From DASQBT01 sp963782495 (GTDB taxonomy: Bacteria; Pseudomonadota; Gammaproteobacteria; Burkholderiales; Thiobacillaceae): 64,000 bases of DNA. Shown here piece after piece: positions 17,368 to 26,540 of this stretch. The notes beneath the pieces were generated by a model that did no database searches, was not told where the DNA came from, and saw only the letters and a program-made list of their open reading frames with translations. Numbering within the stretch: the first letter of the stretch is position 1; every line of letters starts with the position of its first letter. The DNA lies in contig CAWAJU010000005.1 of assembly GCA_963782495.1 (NCBI GenBank), positions 124,001 to 188,000 on the forward strand. Direction: 5' to 3'. The translations under genes and the position numbers were made by a program.

Positions 17368-18452
17368 TGTGGGTCAAATCTCCGCAATGCCAAGCCACAG
17401 GCCACAAACAGGGCAGGCGCGTCATTAGCCAGTTCCTGAGGTCGAATTTTAGGTCCCACCGCCATATTGGAAAAAGGATTGGCGACCATGGTGGAAATGC
17501 CCGTTCGGTTGGCTACGACGTCATCTAACCCCGGTATCATTGCACCCCCACCCGCCAACAGGATTTGATCAACTTTGTGATACTGGGTTGAGGTGGTGAA
17601 TAATTGAAGGGCGCGGCCGATTTCCATTGCCAAGGTTTCGCTATAAGGCTGCAAGACCTCCACTTCATAGTTTTCCGGAAGTGTTCCCTTGCGTTTGGCC
17701 ATTTCGGCCTCTTCGTTGGTCATGCCGTAACGACGCGAAATCTCGTGATTGAGCTGGCTACCGCCAAAGCCGTGGTCACGCAAATACACCGAATCATTAT
17801 CATGGAGAATATTGATGTGCATTGCGCTGGCGCCAATATCGATGATTGCGACGGTCTGCCCAGCACCTCCGCTTGGTAACTGGTTTGCCATCGCCTCATA
17901 AGCCAGCTGCGTAGCAAACGCTTCCACATCCATAACCAAGGACTTCAGCCCGGACGCCTCGGCCGCCGCTACCCGGTCTTCAACCTTCTCCTTGCGCGCG
18001 GCAGCCAGTAATATCTGCACATCGCTGGGACTGCTGGCTGCCGGTCCCAATACCTGGAAATCCAGATTCACTTCATCCAGCGAAAACGGAATGACCTGAT
18101 TGGCTTCGGTCTCCACTTGATTTTCAAGCTCAATGCCGGCCAAGCTGGCAGGTGCCAGAATCTTCTTGGTGATCACTGCGTTCGAAGGGAGCGCCATGGC
18201 AACATGTTTGACCCGAGTCCCCAAGGCTTTCCAGGCACGCTGTATCGTCTCAGCCACCTGCTCCATGTTGGCAATATTGCCGTCATTGACCGAATCCTTG
18301 GGCAGGGGCTCTATGATGTAGCGCTCTACTCGATAGGCTCCCTTGCCAGTGTCCGATAACTCCACCAATTTGACCGAGGTGGAACTGACATCCAGCCCGA
18401 GCATGGGCGGTGTCTTGGTGGTAAATCCATCTAGGCTGAACTCGAATCCCAA
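17364..18452 (-). CDS. pilM: Type IV pilus assembly ATPase-fold protein PilM
   Basis: The protein has 362 residues and an actin/FtsA-like fold. It starts the pilMNOPQ operon. It shows the phosphate-1 motif LGLDVSSTSVKLVEL, the phosphate-2 type AIIDIGASAMHINI and the adenosine motif ILLAGGGAMIPGL. It is cytoplasmic and holds the PilN peptide. It is divergent from mrcA across about 180 bp, an arrangement common in beta- and gammaproteobacteria. Confidence 0.96.
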   Translation of the reverse strand: MGFEFSLDGFTTKTPPMLGLDVSSTSVKLVELSDTGKGAYRVERYIIEPLPKDSVNDGNIANMEQVAETIQRAWKALGTRVKHVAMALPSNAVITKKILAPASLAGIELENQVETEANQVIPFSLDEVNLDFQVLGPAASSPSDVQILLAAARKEKVEDRVAAAEASGLKSLVMDVEAFATQLAYEAMANQLPSGGAGQTVAIIDIGASAMHINILHDNDSVYLRDHGFGGSQLNHEISRRYGMTNEEAEMAKRKGTLPENYEVEVLQPYSETLAMEIGRALQLFTTSTQYHKVDQILLAGGGAMIPGLDDVVANRTGISTMVANPFSNMAVGPKIRPQELANDAPALFVACGLALRRFDPQ

Positions 18453-18565
18453 AGAAGTTTCCTTTTGATTTTACTAAGTTGTCGCCAACTACTTAGATTT
18501 ATATTTAAATCCTAGCAGCAACCTAAAGAAACCCAAAATGATTTTCCGGGTCTGATCAGGTAATT

Positions 18566-18607
18566 GACACACTGTGTCCAAATCCCAACACACATAACGC
18601 CTATAAT
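18566..18607 (+). promoter_or_regulatory. Promoter-like region between pilM and mrcA
   Basis: The divergent gap holds the inverted repeat GACACA-C-TGTGTC (18566-18578) and a TATAAT at 18602-18607, 26 bp before the mrcA start. A TTGACA at 18564 is 32 bp from the TATAAT, too far to be its -35 partner, so the inverted repeat may be an operator instead. Nothing else stands out. Confidence 0.35.
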
Positions 18608-18632
18608 CCCTCAAACTTTAGCGAGTACTTTG

Positions 18633-20957
18633 ATGTTTTCCAAATGGTGGCACTACGCCCTCGCCTTGGGGCTGGGCTTGGGCATAGTAGGCACGGCCCT
18701 CGCCGGTTTGGCCGCGGCGCTTATCTACCCGAACTTGCCCCCGCTTGAAGCTTTGACAGACTACAAGCCCAAAGAGCCTCTACGCATCTATTCCAGCGAG
18801 GGCGCGCTGCTGGGCGAATTTGGCGAAGAGCGGCGTGCCTTTGTGCCGATCGAGAAGGTACCACAGCGCATGAAACAAGCCATCATTGCGGCGGAAGACG
18901 AACGTTTCTACGAGCATGGTGGCGTCGATACGCTGGGCATCTTGCGCGCCGCTGCGGCCAATCTGCTATCAGGCGGCGCAAAGGAAGGAGCCAGCACCAT
19001 CACCATGCAGGTCGCACGCAATTTCTTCCTGTCCAGGGAAAAGACCTTAACGCGCAAAATGTCCGAAGTTCTGCTGGCCATGAAGATTGAGCATAACCTG
19101 TCCAAAGACAAGATACTCGAACTTTATATCAATCAGATCTATCTCGGCCAGCGAGCCTATGGCTTCGAAGCTGCGGCGCGCACCTATTTTGGCAAACCGC
19201 TGGACAAGCTCTCCCTGGCGGAAACGGCCATGCTGGCAGGGCTGCCCAAGGGTCCTTCCCTTTACAATCCAGTCATCAACCCGCAGCGCGCCCAAGCCAG
19301 ACAGCATTATGTACTGGGACGAATGAGGAGCCTGAAGATGATTGCTGACGCCGCCTACCACCGTGCCCTGGAAGAGGGTCTGGTGGTGCGGAAGGAAAGA
19401 CAACTCGTCGATGTTCCCGCGGATTTTGTCGCCGAAATGGTCCGCCAGACGCTCTTTCAGCAGTTTGGTGAGTCTCTATATAGCACCGGAGTTAAAGCCT
19501 ACACGACCATACGCAAGGATCAGCAGATAGCCGCCAATGCTGCGCTGCAAAATGGTTTGCTGAACTATGACCAGCGGCATAGCTATCGAGGTCCGGAGAA
19601 ACACTTGGATCTCCCCCAAACAGATGACGCCGATCGCGACAAATTTATATCCGAAGCTCTGGGTAACATGGACGCCGTTAACGGCCTAGAACCAGCCGTC
19701 ATATTGAGGATCTCCCCCAAGTCTTTGGAACTGGCTCTGACAAATGGCAGTCACGTAGAGATCCTCGCTGCCGGCGCCAAGCTGGCAGCAAATTGGTTAC
19801 CCGGTAAGAAGACGGGCAACCCTCACCGATTGGGTCCAGGTGATGTGGTCCGCCTTGCGCGTGACAAAGATGGTAAATGGCGTTTGAGCCAGATCCCGGA
19901 GGTTGAGGGCGCACTGGTTGCAGTCGATGGAGCCAGCGGCGGGATCACTGCCTTGGTAGGGGGATTCGACTATGCCCGCAACAAGTTCAACCATGCGACC
20001 CAGGCCTGGCGCCAACCAGGTTCCAGTTTCAAACCCTTTATCTACTCGGCCGCGCTGGAAAAAGGGTATACGCCCGCCACCATCATTGACGACGCACCAT
20101 TAACGCTGTCTGCCGAAGAAGCGGGCGGCACTGCCTGGGAGCCCAAGAACTTTGACAACAAGTACTCCGGTCCGGTACGCATCCGCACGGCCTTAACCCG
20201 ATCCCTGAACATGGTATCGATCCGGATCTTGCAAGGAATCGGCCCTTATTACGCCAGGGATTACATAAAACGGTTTGGATTTGATCCCGCCCGCCACCCA
20301 CCTTACCTCACCATGGCGCTAGGGGCCGGATCGGTTACCCCCTTGCAACTAGCGGGTGGCTACGCCGTATTCGCCAACGGGGGCTATGCGGTCAAACCCT
20401 ATCTGATAGATCGCGTCGTTGATGGGCAAGGCCAAGTTGTCATGCAGGCAAAGCCTTACCGGCCGGGGATTGAAGCGCCCCGCGTACTGGACGCCCGCAA
20501 CGCATTCATCATGACTAACATGATGCAAGACGTGGTTCGTTACGGGACAGCAGCGCGCGCCAGCCAATTGGGCCGTTCGGACATTGCCGGCAAGACGGGG
20601 ACGACAAATGATCAGCGGGATGGCTGGTTTGCGGGGTACAACCCTGATCTGGTGGCCGTTGCGTGGGTTGGCTTTGACCAGCCACGCTCACTCGGCCCTG
20701 GGGAAACCGGCAGCCAGGCGGCCCTGCCCATCTGGATGGATTTCATGGCAAAGGCCCTACGCAACATGCCGCAAAAGTCATTCACCGTGCCCGCAGGCGT
20801 GATCACGGCGCAGATCAATCCTGAAACGGGAGCCCCCTTGGCGGAAGGAGAGACAGGCGGCATTACCGAGTATTTTTATCAGGAATATGGCCCGTCCCAA
20901 GGTCTGTCGGCTCCCGGAACCAGCGATCAAAAACCGCTGGTGCCAGACTTAATATGA
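18633..20957 (+). CDS. mrcA: Penicillin-binding protein 1A (transglycosylase/transpeptidase)
   Basis: The protein has about 774 residues. The start at 18633 (MFSKWWHYALALG) is preferred because a membrane anchor follows at once; the upstream ATG at 18564 would precede the promoter-like TATAAT. It is a bifunctional peptidoglycan synthase. The GT51 domain has EDERFYEHGGVD and GASTITMQVARN. An OB-like insert follows, then the transpeptidase with active-site serine in PGSSFKPF, SLN in TRSLNMVS and KTGTT. It is divergent from pilM and overlaps the next gene by four bases. The symbol ponA is also in use. Confidence 0.95.
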   Translation: MFSKWWHYALALGLGLGIVGTALAGLAAALIYPNLPPLEALTDYKPKEPLRIYSSEGALLGEFGEERRAFVPIEKVPQRMKQAIIAAEDERFYEHGGVDTLGILRAAAANLLSGGAKEGASTITMQVARNFFLSREKTLTRKMSEVLLAMKIEHNLSKDKILELYINQIYLGQRAYGFEAAARTYFGKPLDKLSLAETAMLAGLPKGPSLYNPVINPQRAQARQHYVLGRMRSLKMIADAAYHRALEEGLVVRKERQLVDVPADFVAEMVRQTLFQQFGESLYSTGVKAYTTIRKDQQIAANAALQNGLLNYDQRHSYRGPEKHLDLPQTDDADRDKFISEALGNMDAVNGLEPAVILRISPKSLELALTNGSHVEILAAGAKLAANWLPGKKTGNPHRLGPGDVVRLARDKDGKWRLSQIPEVEGALVAVDGASGGITALVGGFDYARNKFNHATQAWRQPGSSFKPFIYSAALEKGYTPATIIDDAPLTLSAEEAGGTAWEPKNFDNKYSGPVRIRTALTRSLNMVSIRILQGIGPYYARDYIKRFGFDPARHPPYLTMALGAGSVTPLQLAGGYAVFANGGYAVKPYLIDRVVDGQGQVVMQAKPYRPGIEAPRVLDARNAFIMTNMMQDVVRYGTAARASQLGRSDIAGKTGTTNDQRDGWFAGYNPDLVAVAWVGFDQPRSLGPGETGSQAALPIWMDFMAKALRNMPQKSFTVPAGVITAQINPETGAPLAEGETGGITEYFYQEYGPSQGLSAPGTSDQKPLVPDLI

Positions 20958-21532
20958 AAACCCGCGACATGCGTCGGCTCATCGCGTTTGAAGCTGCGCG
21001 GCTAATCGCCGGCGATGGCAGCTTGGATTACGGAGCCGCCAAGCGGAAGGCGGCTAAGCAGTTGGGGGCGCCGGATAGCCGGAATCTACCGGACAACCAG
21101 GAAATAGAAGAAGCCCTGCGTAGTTATCAGTCGCTGTATCAAGGTGACATGCAAAAGGACCAGTTGACCCTCCTTCGGCGCTTGGCCCTTGAATACATGA
21201 CTTTGCTTGAGCCCTTCGACCCGCATCTGACCGGCCCAGTGTTAACCGGAACTGCGGGACGTCATTCAGAAATTAACCTTCAATTGTTCTGGGACGACGA
21301 AAAGGAACTCGAATTCTTTTTGCTCAACCGCAGAATCGACTATGTCCACGGCGAAGCCCGTTTTGGTCAGACCGGCTATCCCAGCTTCCGTATACATGAC
21401 CCGCGCGCAACCCTTGAATTGGTCCTTTACCCGCGCGCGACCCTGGGACAGATGAAGCGCAGTCAAGCGGATGGTAGCCCGCGCCGAATCCGACTTGCCC
21501 AAGTCAAATCCTTGTTGACCGTTCGTCCTTAG
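20954..21532 (+). CDS. Conserved hypothetical protein, possible nucleotidyltransferase fold
   Basis: The protein has 192 residues and is coupled to mrcA by a four-base ATGA overlap. The N-terminal half is helical and charged. The middle stretch GTAGRHSEINLQLFWDDEKELEF loosely resembles the active-site strand pattern of small nucleotidyltransferases, but the key aspartates are not convincingly placed. No signal peptide or membrane segment is seen. I do not recognise a function; the tie to mrcA hints at cell envelope or wall metabolism. Confidence 0.7.
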   Translation: MKTRDMRRLIAFEAARLIAGDGSLDYGAAKRKAAKQLGAPDSRNLPDNQEIEEALRSYQSLYQGDMQKDQLTLLRRLALEYMTLLEPFDPHLTGPVLTGTAGRHSEINLQLFWDDEKELEFFLLNRRIDYVHGEARFGQTGYPSFRIHDPRATLELVLYPRATLGQMKRSQADGSPRRIRLAQVKSLLTVRP

Positions 21533-21634
21533 CGTTCAAATTTGCTGATTACTTCCATTCACACCATCACCTTAACCTTGCTGCTTCCGCTCATCGGCCC
21601 ACTAGCATATTAGATTGCCATCGCGCGAGGCTTC

Positions 21635-21650
21635 TGGCATAAATCCTGCT
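21635..21650 (+). promoter_or_regulatory. Candidate sigma-54 promoter of the epsB-prs operon
   Basis: The element TGGCATA-AATC-CTGCT has GG and GC at -24/-12 spacing, and one base differs in each half from the consensus. It ends 40 bp before the GTG at 21690. If real, PrsR would control its own operon. The same gap (21533-21689) shows no other clear signal. Confidence 0.5.
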
Positions 21651-21689
21651 CGTCAGTAAGGGTTAGCAAAAAACAAAAGTAATATCAGC

Positions 21690-23081
21690 GTGATCCGATT
21701 CTTTAGGCACTACATTCCTCTCGGCGTTCTAGCCCTAGTCATAGTCGAAGGCTTGGTCCTCATCGGAGCCTTGTATCTTGGAGTTGGCGTTCGCTTTGCA
21801 GAAGGCGTACCCAAGTCAGTTGGGCCCTTGCTCCCGCGCGCCTTGTTGTTCGCGGCGGTGATGTTGAGTTTGATGGCAGCGCTGGGCATGTACGATTGGG
21901 AATGGCGCAGCGGACTGAGATCGCTTCTGCTTCGACTCGGGTTGGCTTTCGGTTTGGGACTGGTATTAATGAGCTTGTTGTTCTACCTGTTCCCCGACAC
22001 GCTTTATCTGGGTCGCGGCGTTTTCCTTATGGCGCTGGGCATTGGCCTGGCAGTCGTACTCTTCATCCGCCTTGGTTTTTGGCGTTGGTCATCCTTGGCA
22101 GCGCTCAAAACCCGGGTTCTGGTCCTGGGTTCTGGTAGCCGCGCCGCCAAGATTGACGAAATATTGACCAAACAGGGTCCCGCATCCGGCGTGCAGGTGG
22201 TGGGCTACCTGCCACTTGCCGGCACCCATCATTTCATATCGCACGATCAAATTCTCTACAGCACCGAGCCTCTCGCCGTATTGGCAGAGAAACTGCAGGT
22301 GGATGAAATCATCCTTGCCATTCGAGATCGGCGTGGCGGCGCATTGCCTGTTGCGGACTTGCTGGAATGCAAACTCAATGGCGTCCGCGTGCTTGAATTG
22401 TCCACCTTTTTCGAGCGAGAGAACGGCCATCTTCAGCTGGACTCCCTGAATGCCAGCTGGATGATCCTGGGCGACGGCTTCCACCAAGGCATGCTGAGGG
22501 ACACCGTCAAGCGCATGTTCGATGTCGTGATGAGCCTCGGGCTGTTAAGCCTCACCCTACCTGTCATGGTTCTTACCGCCTTGGCAATTAGACTTGAAAG
22601 CGCCGGTCCGGTCTTTTATCGTCAGGAACGGGTCGGCCAGCACGGCAACCCATTTACCATCTTCAAATTTCGCAGCATGCGGATGGACGCTGAACAGGAT
22701 GGCAAACCATGCTGGGCCAAGGCCGATGATGAACGTACCACCCGCGTAGGCCGTTTCATTCGCAAGACTCGGATTGATGAACTCCCTCAAACCTTCAACG
22801 TTTTCATGGGCGACATGAGCTTCGTGGGTCCGCGGCCCGAGCGTCCTTATTTTGTCGCAGAATTGAGTCAACAAATCCCTTACTATGCGGTACGCCACAC
22901 CATCAAGCCTGGAATAACCGGGTGGGCCCAGGTTCGCTATTCTTATGGCGCGAGTGTGGATGACGCGCTGGAAAAGCTGCAATATGATTTGTATTACGTC
23001 AAAAATCATAGTCTCTTTCTCGATCTTATGATTCTGTTCCAAACCGTTCAGGTCGTCTTGTGGGGCAAGGGAGCGCGCTAA
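21690..23081 (+). CDS. Polyprenyl glycosylphosphotransferase, EpsB type (PEP-CTERM/exosortase associated)
   Basis: The protein has 463 residues and starts at GTG 21690. Four or five N-terminal membrane helices lead to a CoA-binding-like middle domain (VLVLGSGSRAAKIDEIL). The C-terminal bacterial sugar transferase domain has KRMFDVVMSLGLL, FYRQERVGQHGNPFTIFKFRSM, the RKTRIDELPQ motif and GPRPERP. It moves the first sugar phosphate onto undecaprenyl phosphate to start exopolysaccharide repeat synthesis at the inner membrane. It is followed after 7 bp by prsK, the usual order in exosortase-type systems. Confidence 0.92.
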   Translation: MIRFFRHYIPLGVLALVIVEGLVLIGALYLGVGVRFAEGVPKSVGPLLPRALLFAAVMLSLMAALGMYDWEWRSGLRSLLLRLGLAFGLGLVLMSLLFYLFPDTLYLGRGVFLMALGIGLAVVLFIRLGFWRWSSLAALKTRVLVLGSGSRAAKIDEILTKQGPASGVQVVGYLPLAGTHHFISHDQILYSTEPLAVLAEKLQVDEIILAIRDRRGGALPVADLLECKLNGVRVLELSTFFERENGHLQLDSLNASWMILGDGFHQGMLRDTVKRMFDVVMSLGLLSLTLPVMVLTALAIRLESAGPVFYRQERVGQHGNPFTIFKFRSMRMDAEQDGKPCWAKADDERTTRVGRFIRKTRIDELPQTFNVFMGDMSFVGPRPERPYFVAELSQQIPYYAVRHTIKPGITGWAQVRYSYGASVDDALEKLQYDLYYVKNHSLFLDLMILFQTVQVVLWGKGAR

Positions 23082-23088
23082 GACGCCC

Positions 23089-25191
23089 ATGTCAGTCCTG
23101 ACATCACCTGTCGCCGTTATCGGCCATTGTCTGGCCGCCTTGGCATATGCCTTGCTCACATTTCTCGCGTTGAGCATCTGGCGCGATCGCCCACACGCCA
23201 AATACCTTGCGGCCGCCGGCGCCTTTTCCTTGTGTTGGTCACTGTTTATCGGATTGCAGCCGGGGATCAGCCCACTAGGTTTGTCTCTGGAAGTGGTTCG
23301 GGATTTTTCCTGGTTAGGTCTGCTGCTCGCCATACTCTTTGCGCGACGCCCCTCTGAAGTCCCGGCCCCGGGCCACCTGAAGATTCTCTTCTGGTTGGCA
23401 TTGGGCATGACCGTCATTCTTCTCCCAGCCCTGATACTGCCTCCTTATTGGGACGCCTTGCCCATGCCAAAGGCCAATACCGTATTTACGTGCATGCTTT
23501 GCCTGGCAGTGCTGGGCTTAGTGTTGGTAGAGCAGGTATACCGAGGCAGCCCACCCGAATTGCGCTGGTCGCTCAAATTTCTAAGCCTGGGTCTAGGAGG
23601 ACTTTTTGCCTATGACTTCTACCTCTACGCCAACGCGCTCCTGTTTCAGAAGCTTGACGGTGAGGTTTGGGGCGCGCGCGGTCTGGTCAGTTTGGTAATC
23701 GCGCCTCTTGTCGCCATATCCTACGGGCGTCAGAGCAAAGAGCCCCTAACCGGCATGGCGCTGTCCAGACGCGTCATGTTTCATGGTGCCGCCTTGCTTG
23801 CAGCGGGGATCTATCTTCTGCTTATGGCCGCCGCCGGATACTACATCCGCATTTTCGGCGGCGACTGGGGCGGTGTCGTACAGACCGCATTTCTCTTTGC
23901 CGCAGTCATTCTGCTGGCAGCGATCTTCTTTTCCGGTACGCTTCGGGCCCGATTGCGGGTGTGGATGAGCAAGCACTTCTTTCGCTACCATTATGATTAT
24001 CGTGAAGAGTGGCTCAAGTTTACCCGCATGCTGTCTGAGGGAGCTGCGGGTGAACGGCTTGGCGAACGCACTGTGGAGGCTTTGGCTCGTCTGGTGGATA
24101 GCCCCGGCGGCGCCCTCTGGTTGTTGGATGAAGACGCTGGCTACAACCGCGCAGCCTACTGGAACATGTCCGATGCCCAAGGCGTTGAGCCCCCGTCATC
24201 CCCCTTTACCGAATGGCTGAAGACCAGACAGTGGGTGATCAACCTTGAGGAATACCGGACCAATCCTGCCCGTTATGGCGAACTGGAATTGCCAATTTGG
24301 GTCCCCAGCCTACAGGGGGCCTGGCTTATTATTCCACTCATGCATCATGAGCATTTGATAGGTTTTATCGTCCTCAAACACTCGCTGGCAAGAATTGGCT
24401 TCAATTGGGAAGTCAGCGATCTAATCAAGACCGCAGCTCGTCAAGCGGCAACCCACTTAGCCCAGATGAAAGCGACAAACGCGCTGATCGTGGCACGCCA
24501 ATTTGAGTCTTACAACCGGGCAACTACATTTGTCATTCATGATCTGAAGAACCTCGTCGCCCAACTATCCCTGCTACTGGCCAATGCCCAAAAACACAAA
24601 CACAAACCGGAATTCCAGGACGACATGATTGCAACCGTCGAAAGTTCGGTCATGCGCATGAATAAGGTACTGGCCCAACTCAAACGTGGCGGACAGGACG
24701 GGCTGCAGCAATGCGTGGATCTGCGGCAACTACTGCCGGAGGTCATTTCCACCAAATCTGCGTTTCGCCTGAGGCCCACGCTGGACCTCTATGGTGACGA
24801 CCTGAAGGTATACGCGGATGGTTCTCAACTGGCGCGCGTCTTTGGCCATGTGCTGCAAAATGCTCTGGAAGCGACACCTGATTCCGGAAATGTCCACATT
24901 CAGGCCAACAAGGTGGATAATCGGATCGGCGTGACAATCCGCGATACCGGCTGTGGCATGGATGCGGAGTTTATTCGCGACCGGCTGTTCCGGCCCTTTG
25001 ACTCTACCAAGGGTGCTGGTATGGGCATCGGCGCCTATGAATGCCAAGAATACGTGCGTGAACTGGGCGGAAAGATTACGGTGCAGAGCGAACCCGGGCA
25101 AGGCACGAGTTTCCACATATGGTTGCCCTCTGCCCAACATCCGCCCGCGGCGGGCAGCCCTTCAACCGAACTGAGAGAACAGGCCGCATGA
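23089..25191 (+). CDS. prsK: PEP-CTERM system histidine kinase PrsK
   Basis: The protein has 700 residues. The N-terminal third has about eight membrane helices, followed by a GAF-like sensor domain (about 320-450). The kinase core has the phospho-acceptor motif HDLKN with H near residue 484, N-box LQNALEA, G1 DTGCGMD and G2 GAGMGIGAYE. It is predicted to sense an envelope or cytoplasmic cue and phosphorylate PrsR. Its stop overlaps the prsR start by four bases. Confidence 0.94.
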   Translation: MSVLTSPVAVIGHCLAALAYALLTFLALSIWRDRPHAKYLAAAGAFSLCWSLFIGLQPGISPLGLSLEVVRDFSWLGLLLAILFARRPSEVPAPGHLKILFWLALGMTVILLPALILPPYWDALPMPKANTVFTCMLCLAVLGLVLVEQVYRGSPPELRWSLKFLSLGLGGLFAYDFYLYANALLFQKLDGEVWGARGLVSLVIAPLVAISYGRQSKEPLTGMALSRRVMFHGAALLAAGIYLLLMAAAGYYIRIFGGDWGGVVQTAFLFAAVILLAAIFFSGTLRARLRVWMSKHFFRYHYDYREEWLKFTRMLSEGAAGERLGERTVEALARLVDSPGGALWLLDEDAGYNRAAYWNMSDAQGVEPPSSPFTEWLKTRQWVINLEEYRTNPARYGELELPIWVPSLQGAWLIIPLMHHEHLIGFIVLKHSLARIGFNWEVSDLIKTAARQAATHLAQMKATNALIVARQFESYNRATTFVIHDLKNLVAQLSLLLANAQKHKHKPEFQDDMIATVESSVMRMNKVLAQLKRGGQDGLQQCVDLRQLLPEVISTKSAFRLRPTLDLYGDDLKVYADGSQLARVFGHVLQNALEATPDSGNVHIQANKVDNRIGVTIRDTGCGMDAEFIRDRLFRPFDSTKGAGMGIGAYECQEYVRELGGKITVQSEPGQGTSFHIWLPSAQHPPAAGSPSTELREQAA

Positions 25192-26537
25192 GCGGAACCA
25201 AGCCTACGATATTGCTGGTGGAAGATGACACCGGCATGCAAAAACAAATCAAGTGGAGCCTGGACGCCTACGAAGTGATCACAGCCGGTGATCGGGAGTC
25301 GGCCATCAACATGATGCGCCGACACGAGCCCCCAGTGGTGCTCCTTGATCTGGGCTTGCCGCCGGACGCCGACGGCGCGACCGAAGGTCTGGCTACCCTG
25401 CAGCAAATATTGACTATGATCCCTGCCACCAAAATTATCGTCCTCACCGGAAATCTGGATCGGGACAATGCCGTAAGGGCCGTCGGCATGGGAGCCTACG
25501 ATTTCTTTCAGAAACCGTTTGAACCCGAAATCCTCTCTATTTTGATTGCGCGGGCCTTCCATGTGCACACTCTGGAGTCGGAAAACCGACGCTTGGCGCA
25601 CACGGCAAAATCACCGCTTGAGGGGTTGATCACCGGCGACGAAGCCATGCTCAAAGTTTGCCGCACCATAGAAAAAGTGGCGCCGGCCGACTTAACGGTT
25701 CTGGTGCTTGGCGAGTCCGGCACCGGCAAGGAAGTCTTAGCGCGCGCTGTGCACGCCTTGTCAGCGCGGGCTGACAAGCGCTTTGTTGCAATAAATTGCG
25801 CCGCCATTCCCGACACTCTGCTTGAATCTGAACTGTTTGGCTATGAAAAGGGCGCGTTTACTGGCGCCGCGAAACAAACCATCGGCAAGATAGAGCACGC
25901 TCATCAGGGCACGCTGTTCTTGGACGAAATTGGTGACCTGCCGCTGCCTTTGCAGGCCAAGTTGTTGCGTTTTCTGCAGGAACGCGTAATCGAGCGCTTG
26001 GGCGGCCGGGCAGAAGTTCCGGTGGACGTTAGGGTAGTCTGCGCCACGCACCAAGACCTGCCCAACATGATCAAGGAAGGCCGCTTCCGCGAAGATCTCT
26101 ATTACCGCCTGTCTGAGATCAGCATCAACATCCCACCGTTACGAGAGCGGCATGGCGACGCAGTCTTGTTGGGCCATGCGTTCATGGAGCGCATGGCTCA
26201 GGAACAAGGGCGGGCGTTGAAGGGATTTAGTCCGGATGCCTTGGAAGCTTTGGAAGCCCATACCTGGCCGGGCAATGTCCGGGAAATGGAAAACCTGATC
26301 AAACGCGCTGCAATCATGGCCGATGGACCGCTGATCAGCGCCGAGGATTTGGGGCTGATACCAAAACAAGTTGACAGTCAGCCGCTCAACCTTCGCCAGG
26401 TAAGGGAAGAAGCCGAGCGGCGTGCGGTCACCCGGGCCTTGGCCCGAACCCAACACAATGTGGCCCAGACGGCTGAGCTTCTCGGTATCAGCCGACCCAC
26501 ACTCTATGATCTGATGAACAAATTCGGGATGAAATAG
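25188..26537 (+). CDS. prsR: PEP-CTERM system sigma-54-dependent response regulator PrsR
   Basis: The protein has 449 residues. The ATG at 25188 overlaps the prsK stop; the longer ORF lies inside prsK. The receiver domain has LLVEDD and the acceptor aspartate in VVLLDLGLPPDADG. The AAA+ domain has GESGTGKE and the GAFTGA loop that contacts sigma-54. The Fis-type helix-turn-helix (AQTAELLGISRPTLYDLM) binds upstream sites. Members activate PEP-CTERM and exopolymer genes with RpoN. Five sigma-54-like promoters in this window are candidate targets. Confidence 0.95.
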   Translation: MSGTKPTILLVEDDTGMQKQIKWSLDAYEVITAGDRESAINMMRRHEPPVVLLDLGLPPDADGATEGLATLQQILTMIPATKIIVLTGNLDRDNAVRAVGMGAYDFFQKPFEPEILSILIARAFHVHTLESENRRLAHTAKSPLEGLITGDEAMLKVCRTIEKVAPADLTVLVLGESGTGKEVLARAVHALSARADKRFVAINCAAIPDTLLESELFGYEKGAFTGAAKQTIGKIEHAHQGTLFLDEIGDLPLPLQAKLLRFLQERVIERLGGRAEVPVDVRVVCATHQDLPNMIKEGRFREDLYYRLSEISINIPPLRERHGDAVLLGHAFMERMAQEQGRALKGFSPDALEALEAHTWPGNVREMENLIKRAAIMADGPLISAEDLGLIPKQVDSQPLNLRQVREEAERRAVTRALARTQHNVAQTAELLGISRPTLYDLMNKFGMK

Positions 26538-26540
26538 ATA

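Noticed and set aside
18564..18607. A sigma-70 promoter made of TTGACA at 18564 and TATAAT at 18602
   Set aside because: The 32-bp spacer is far too long; only the TATAAT and the inverted repeat are kept as a weak regulatory call.
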